Source: Triglochin maritima (lineage: Eukaryota; Streptophyta; Magnoliopsida; Alismatales; Juncaginaceae). Taken from it: a DNA stretch of 64,000 bases. Below the pieces are notes generated by a model. That model saw nothing but the letters and a program-made list of their open reading frames with translations. It was not told the origin of the DNA and did not search any database. Of the stretch, positions 58,340 through 64,000 are shown piece after piece (position 1 is the stretch's first letter; every line of letters starts with the position of its first letter). Position numbers and translations under genes: made by a program. The DNA lies in the NCBI GenBank assembly GCA_963682175.1, contig OY821772.1, forward strand, positions 12,640,743-12,704,742, given 5' to 3'.

Positions 58340-58866
58340 CTCGTACTTGGTTGTGTAGAAGCTGAAGTTCAGGTCCTGGTTAGTGGCTACATTTGGGGAC
58401 TGACTCCAGACCTGACCATTCCATGGACCTAATCGCCACTTTGGGATCGAGCCAGAGTAGAGAACAAGTTGTGGAACGCCACGAAAGTCTATTCGAAACG
58501 AGTACTTGCCCGGGGAAGGATCATCAACACTCTTCCAAGAGGTCAAGTTCAAGTTAACACCCGTCCTCATGTCCAATCCTATCCTCATGCCCGGCAAGAA
58601 CGTGTCCGTAGGGTGGTCAAAGCTCTGCCAGTGGATATACAAATTTTGATCATGATGACAAAGTTTCCATCATTTGTCAAACGAGCAATCAGATTCAGAT
58701 TGCTTAAGGTTCTGTTGCCCGTACCAGAGGACTAATGTGTTTGATTTTCGCCATTTGTGATGACTAAGTTCCCATCTTTAAGCGATAGCTTTCTTAGTCC
58801 TCCGGTGATTGGAGCTTCTCGGTTTGCCACCCACACTACAATTTGATGTACCACCCTCTTGTACCT
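58340..58866 (-). pseudogene. B-lectin exon, 5'-truncated and frameshifted
   Basis: Frames on the minus strand in order: VVWVANREAPITG, KLSLKDGNLVIT, then shifted to RLTNDGNFVIMI, then shifted again to WQSFDHPTDTFLPGMRIGLD, TSWKSVDDPSPGKYSF and WRLGPWNGQVWS. These are the landmarks of the mannose-binding B-lectin domain and the start of the S-locus glycoprotein domain. The donor TACGAG/GTATCC at 58340/58339 is intact. Similarity stops near 58866, so the start codon and signal peptide are missing. Confidence 0.88.
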
Positions 58867-59363
58867 AAATGCGAATCATTTTAATGTTCTTAGAAGTGGT
58901 ATGCGTTAATTGTAAATTACTAAGGTGAATTGCCAAATTCACGTTGCTCTAGCCACAGGTTAATACAAATGTGGAAATCAAAGATGCGTCCCATCCTAGC
59001 TATCCGGCCAACTCGCACTTTAACTAGTTGAGATATCGAATGGTTGTGTAAATCATGTTTATATGATGCTTATATATGTACCCCATTTATTGGATAGCTA
59101 ATTAATGAATACATATTTATACATGGGAAATGTTTGTTGAACGCTCGCGTCACGGACGCTGCTAACCCAGTCAGCACACTGGCTGATTTGGGCAACCCAG
59201 TCAGCAGACGCGGCTGAGTGCGCACTCTCCCCAGAAACAATTTCTTTGTTTAGTTTATTCCTCGTTTCGTACAAATTTCTCTATCCCTCATTAATGCGTC
59301 TCAAATCACTCACTTCATTTTGGCGCTCCTACACAGACTGAAGACTAGTTACTCAACATTCGT
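58867..59363. other. Interval upstream of the kinase pseudogene
   Basis: No remnant of the missing receptor 5' end is visible. At 59150-59225 there are three CCCAGTCAGCA/TGACTGGG-type words. This could be the left terminal region of the Mutator-like element whose transposase follows, but its right end is outside the window. Confidence 0.35.
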
Positions 59364-60905
59364 TGATTGACATCATTTCATGCTCATATTTGTATCTTAT
59401 ATCAATTATCTTACACCTAAGCAATGCTACGTGACGAGTTTTATGTTTAGTTTTCAGGAATAAAGAGGTTTGAAGAGAAGAGCCATGAAAGGACCCAAAA
59501 GCTGGGAAAAAGGACTGAATGGTGAGATCTAGGGACCAAGATGCAAGGGAGAAGGACCTGAATGTAAGACAGAAGGACCTAAGAGCAAAACAGAATACTC
59601 CACACCATCATGGGGAGTATTTTACCAATTCTATTCGGGTCAGAGCTCCAACAAGTCGAGTAACCACATCAAAGACCAACAATACCAGAAAGCAAAGCCC
59701 ACAACAAATTCCAACACGATCCGACAATTTTGGACCGCCAATTGGCGGTCTTGGACCGCTAATTGGCGGTCCATATTGCTCAGGATCCGTCGAAATTTCT
59801 TCTGGACTTGTATTAATGTTCGTTTAGGCTATTTTTGGTATTGGTTTAGTCCCACATCGGGGGATTGTCCCCGATTAGCTTTTCCCATGCTTATAAATAG
59901 AACTCTTCACCTTCCATTGTAATTACCCATTGCTTGGTGGCATTCTCTCTACTAAGGAGTGAGCCTTGAAGCAATAACTCAAGGTGGAGAAGGATGCTAC
60001 CTTCAATGTGAGTCATTGTTAATAAAAGTTTATTTGTTTCTTTTAATCTTGTTTTGTTATGTTGTTTGTTTTGTGTGGGTTGCTTTACTTTGTTTAATTT
60101 CTTGTTTAGTAATTTTAGTATCTTAGTTAAATGTTTTCTTTACTTAGTCTAATCAGTAGTGTAATGAGTAGTGAGTAGTTCTATCCCCATTTGGGGGGTG
60201 GAGAAATATGTGATATAATTATGTAGTGTATTAAGTGTGTGTTATCTTTATCCCTTGAGCTTTATATGATTTCCATAACCATCTAATGGGTCTCCACTCT
60301 TATCTTCGATATGCTAATGCTCTTGAATGAAGCTTAGCTTATGCTTTGATTAGTTGACCTATTTTATGGGGAATGATAAGGTTAGGATATGGATGAAGTT
60401 AATATTGGAAACACAATTTGTAGTGTATGTACTCTTGTTGCCTTTACCTTAGCTAATGTCTTGTATGTTTTAATGATGTAGTGAAATCTTAATTCATGTG
60501 GAGGCATAGTAGGGTATAGTCTTTATACTTGAGTTCATGTAGCTTCATTCCAATTATTGTCTTGTATGTTTTAATGATGTAGTCTTATCTTAATTCATGT
60601 AGAGGCAAAGTTGGATGTAGTTTTATGATTTCATGCACTACATGTTGTGAGGAGCTTAATGAACACACACACACTTCTTTATGTTCACATTATTTCTCTA
60701 CCTACTTTGGGGCTTAGTTTCTTGCTTCTTTTCCATTTCCATTTGCATCTTAGTGTAGTTTAGTGTAACCAACCTTTCTTCCCTTTCTTTACCTCTCGCC
60801 TTCGCACAAACCAAGTGTCGACACACCTCCCAGTGGACGACCCGTATTTGCCACCGCTTCAACGCGGCCGTGCACTTGCGGTTAAATATAAAACGAGATC
60901 AATCA
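59364..60905 (+). mobile_element. Solo LTR L6 (Tat/Athila-like family)
   Basis: TGATTGACATC to GATCAATCA, with a perfect TTCGT duplication (59359-59363, 60906-60910). TATAAATAG is at 59892. Palindromes GACCGCCAATTGGCGGTC (59733-59750, perfect) and GGACCGCTAATTGGCGGTCC (59753-59772, one mismatch) lie about 120-160 bp upstream of it. This is the best-preserved copy of the palindrome pair in the window. Confidence 0.93.
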
Positions 60906-60944
60906 TTCGTCCTCCTATTTCTTCTCTTCTCTTTATTAATAAAT

Positions 60945-61070
60945 TCATTTTTTTCCGGACACACACATCAGTCATTTTCTTTAGTTTCTGGACAAGCGCA
61001 TAACTTATTCCGGACACAGTTACTATTTATGCTGGACAGTTGGAACACTTATTCCGGACAAACGTACTAC
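60945..61070. repeat. TCCGGACA motif array left of the FAR1-type gene
   Basis: Three exact TCCGGACA words (two of them within TTATTCCGGACA) and two variants (TTCTGGACA, GCTGGACAG). They are in the opposite orientation to the TGTCCGGATTAAG array at the right end of the window. Confidence 0.7.
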
Positions 61071-61269
61071 TTACTCATGAAATTTTTTGCTGTTGTTTTA
61101 TTTTCCCGATGCGTCCACCATCGCATTTAATGATTTTCAAATCAGCACGTCCTCCGTTTTCTTTTTTATTCTTTGGCGCTTAACGGAGATACAAATATGA
61201 GTGTCTAGGTTATTCCGATCCTACGAACCATTCCTTCTTCTCTCCTTCCTCCATTTTTGTTGTACTGTA

Positions 61270-63696
61270 ATGACACTCGTAAATGTGTCCTCACAGCCGG
61301 CTCATGCCTCCAACGTCCCTCAAGTGATGATGAATTTTCCTTCCTTCGAAGAAGCCAAAGCATTTTACGTTTCATATGCCGATTCCTGTTGTTTTGGTGT
61401 GAAGATAAGGCAATCTCATTACGGTCATGGTGTTGTAATACAGGCCACTCTTACTTGCTCAAAGGAGTGTAATGCTCCCGGAAACCAAGGTGAAGGTAGA
61501 CCGAAACATAGGTTATCCGGTAGGGTCGAATGCACTGCTCGGATTAGGGTCTCCGGTAATCCATCCAGAGGCTACGTAATTAACTACGTAGATCTCGAAC
61601 ATAATCACACTATGCTGTCGGAAGACCAGATGCGCTTCCTCCGACAAAAACGATCCGTCCCAGAGTCCGCCAGAGCACGCATTTCGTGCAATGATATTGC
61701 CGGTATATCTGCCGCCAAGACCATGCAATCTTTTGTGGTCGAAGCTGGAGGTCACGATAAATTGTCTTTCAACGAGCGGGACCTAAGGTTATTTATTCTC
61801 CACTTAACCTGGTTGAAGTTACGCATTTAGCTTTGTCATAAAAATTATGTTTCGCAGGAATGTTGTGAACGAGGTTAGAAACCTTGAAATTGGACCAGGA
61901 GATGCGCAAGCTATCCAAGATTATTTCATCAGGATACAGAAGAATGATTCCCGCTTCTTTTACGTAATGGATATGGACGACGAAGGCAGACTACGAAATG
62001 TGTTCTGGGTCGACAGTCGTTCTCGAGCTGCTTACTCTTACTTTGGAGATGCAATATGTTTCGACACAACATACATAACAAACAAGAATGACATGCCTTT
62101 TGCCCCATTTGTGGGGGTAAATCACCACTACCAGTCCGTCCTACTCGGTTGCGCACTCCTCTCTTCCGAGACGACACAAAATTACATTTGGTTGTTCCAA
62201 ACATGGTTGACGTGCATGAACGTTATGTGTTTTATTTTGTCCGGCTTTGTCCGTTTTACGTTATGTGCCTGTCCGGTTACCCTTTACGTCTGTCCGGTTT
62301 ACGTCTTTTGCTCGTCTGGTTTATCCCTTATGTTTGTCCGGTTTACGTTTTTTGCTCGTCTGGTTTACCCTTGACGTCTGTCCGGTTTACGTTATTTCTG
62401 TCCGGATTAACATATGTTTTTATCTTGATTGCGTTGTGTGCAGATACAAGCCCCCCGGTGATCATAACAGACCAATGTGACACCATAGCTGCGGCTGTGA
62501 GGACTGTGTTCCCTGAAGCACGACACAGATTTTGTATATGACACATAATGAATAAGGCCCCTGTGAAGCTGCCCACGAAGTACGGGGAGCATACGTTGTT
62601 TGACCTCAACAACTGTGTATTCGATTCCAAGACTCCGACAGAATTTGAGCGGAATTGGCAGGGTTTTCTAGATGATTTTGAGTTCCACGACAATAATTGG
62701 CTCCGATCCATTTATGCAATTCGAGAGCACTGGGTACCTGCATTTTGGCGGGATTGTTTTTCCGCAGGAATGGCATCAACCCAGAGAAGTGAGGGTATGA
62801 ACGCCTTCTTCGATAAGTACCTCACATCAAGGACGACACTTAAGCAGTTCGTGAAACAATACGAACTCGCAGTACGCCACAAGTATGAGAAGGAAGCTCA
62901 GTCTGATTTCGATTGTCAGCATAAGGCTCCGCAATTGATTTCGAAATATCCATTCGAGAGGCAATTGAGCGAGTTGTATACGGTGGGTGTCTTCAAGAAG
63001 GTGCAGTTAGAAATTGGGAAGATGATGTACTGCGACATCAAGGATGAGTTCAACGAGGACGACACATTGCACTTCAACGTGACCGAACATGTATTGACAC
63101 ATATCCTCACATTGTCGAAACGGTTCACAGTGCAAATTAGAGATGAGAAGTGGGTATGCGATTGCAGAATGTTTGATCACGTCGGTATCCTATGTTGTCA
63201 CGTTTATGTTGTTATTGCCCGAATACGTCCAAACGCGTTGCTCCCCGAGTCTTACATCGTCCACCGATGGAGGAAGGATATCCGAAGGAGCTATGGAGTC
63301 AAGTTTCCCCTTCAAAGTGGCATAACGGGGAATGATGCGCTTCGTCGCCACGACGACATAATGGGTCGTCCGGTTTGGATCGCCGAGACCGCTTTCGACT
63401 CAAACGACAGATATCTTCAGGCGGTAGAGGCACTTGAGTTGCTTAAGGAACGTATACAACGACCTGATCCTGTGTTCGATGGTACATCCGTTCTCAATCC
63501 GGATAAGACAAGACGAAAAGGCAGACCGCCGAGCAAACGACAGATTTCTTTGTCTGAGAAAATAATTAAAAGTAACGTTAAGAAAATCATCAGGAAGAAG
63601 GTTCTACCCCCGTTACACCCTGCAACACCCAAACCGGGGGATCACGATTTCGATGTCTGGGACATGAATTTGCATTACGAGGGAGTTCCTCCTTGA
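61270..63696 (+). pseudogene. FAR1-type Mutator-like transposase gene (one nonsense codon)
   Basis: Three exons: 61270-61787, 61858-about 62228, 62444-63696; the ATG at 61270 is the first in frame. Exon 1 has a FAR1-type zinc-binding DNA-binding domain (SFEEAKAFYVSYADSCCF, ending EHNHTML). Exon 2 begins the MULE transposase domain (RNVFWVDSRSRAAYSYFGD, FDTTY with the first Asp, FAPFVGVNHH). Exon 3 has the second Asp (ITDQ), the catalytic Glu (RSEGMNAFF) and a SWIM zinc finger (CDCRMFDHVGILCCHV), then a basic tail with RRKGRPPSKRQ, AT-hook like. TGA at 62539 replaces the usual Trp of the HRFCIWHI-type motif. It is either a transposon gene or a FAR1-related relative; the motif arrays favour a transposon. 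Confidence 0.85.
62229..62443 (+). repeat. TGTCCGG array inside the second intron of the FAR1-type gene
   Basis: Six exact GTCCGG words, most as CTGTCCGGTTTACG, plus CGTCTGGTTTA variants, occupy almost the entire 215-bp intron. The acceptor is TTGTGTGCAG (ending 62443). The donor is uncertain by a few bases. Confidence 0.8.
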
Positions 63697-64000
63697 TTAT
63701 TGTATTTGTCCTTGGTTGGAATTATTCCTATGTAATTTTGTTGAAAGTCATTATATGTCTGTCCGTATTATTGCATAAGATTCAAGCCTTTCTTTGCTTG
63801 TTCGTTTGTGAATTAATTTCTGATGGCGACAAATATATTTAAGTAATTTTGGTTTGTTGTATGTCTGTCCGGAATAAGTTATATTTATGTCCGGATTAAG
63901 TTACCAGTATGTCCGGATTACGTTATATGTCCGTCCGGATTACGATTCATCAATGTCCGGTTTATGTTTTATTTATGTCCGGATTAAGTGGCCAGTATGT
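63697..64000. repeat. 3' flank of the FAR1-type gene with TGTCCGGATTAAG array
   Basis: From about 63755 on there are six GTCCGG words plus one GTCCGT, most followed by ATTAAG, ATTACG or AATAAG at 20-25 bp spacing, continuing to the window edge. This is presumably the subterminal region of the element; its end lies outside. Confidence 0.75.

Larger units (their letters stand above)
41171..58866 (-). pseudogene. G-type lectin S-receptor-like Ser/Thr kinase, split pseudogene
   Basis: Reading right to left, four blocks follow the order of this receptor family: B-lectin (58866-58340), S-locus glycoprotein plus PAN/apple (55323-54777), transmembrane helix (52174-52061) and kinase with DUF3403 (43010-41171). 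Introns have GT-AG ends where checked. The parent protein is a plasma-membrane receptor kinase with an extracellular lectin region. This copy lacks the signal peptide and the first half of the B-lectin domain, has frameshifts in the lectin exon and a TAA in the juxtamembrane exon, and is split by a 9-kb retrotransposon at 43018-52000. A partly transcribed remnant is possible; a full receptor is not. Confidence 0.9.

Noticed and set aside
61201..61269. Upstream GTG start for the FAR1-type gene
   Set aside because: The first in-frame ATG is at 61270. The upstream part is hydrophobic, unlike FAR1-family N-termini, and GTG starts are rare in plants.

Overview
The window is plant nuclear DNA, most likely from a flowering plant and probably a eudicot. 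It holds spliced kinase exons of a G-type lectin S-receptor-like kinase, a GH3 beta-xylosidase fragment with introns, CACTA, MULE and hAT-like DNA transposons, and several families of LTR retrotransposons. No bacterial, organellar, rRNA or CRISPR features were seen. Most of the window is transposon sequence, much of it nested. I found no clearly intact host gene. The two host genes recognisable by homology are both broken.

Layout. (1) 568-7258 is a decayed CACTA transposon (CACTA-1). (2) 7545-10162 is a solo LTR interrupted by a second solo LTR (8415-9823). (3) 10679-25430 is a reverse-oriented chromovirus-type LTR interrupted four times: by a reverse solo LTR (10780-12207), by a complete non-autonomous Tat/Athila-like retrotransposon (13526-22446), by a hAT-like MITE (22835-23402), and by a reverse solo LTR that landed in the MITE's target duplication (23404-25246). 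(4) 25578-35552 is a Pack-MULE with long terminal inverted repeats. It carries a collinear, intron-containing fragment of a GH3 beta-D-xylosidase gene, and a second CACTA transposon (CACTA-2, 26232-34006) sits inside one captured exon. (5) 36184-37919 is a reverse solo LTR. It is followed by poorly resolved sequence with a 75-bp tandem repeat and a copia-like LTR relict. (6) 41171-58866 (minus) is an S-receptor-like kinase pseudogene. It is split at the juxtamembrane region by a young Tekay-type chromovirus (43018-52000) whose LTRs differ at 9 of 2203 positions. (7) 59364-60905 is another solo LTR, and from about 60950 to the window end there is a FAR1-type Mutator-like transposase gene surrounded and interrupted by TGTCCGG-motif arrays.

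Many element boundaries are supported by target-site duplications read directly from the sequence: CTAAG, GTGCA, GAAAT, CCATG, TTCGT and TGA are exact; GAGGC/GAGGA, a 9-bp MULE duplication and an 8-bp hAT duplication have one mismatch. These give a relative order of insertion.

Three things stand out. A roughly 700-bp leader module lies just upstream of the first ORF both in the two CACTA DNA transposons and in the Tat/Athila-like retrotransposon. Palindromes, often in pairs, recur upstream of the TATA boxes of otherwise different LTR families. The FAR1-type element repeats one short motif on both flanks and inside an intron of its own transposase gene.
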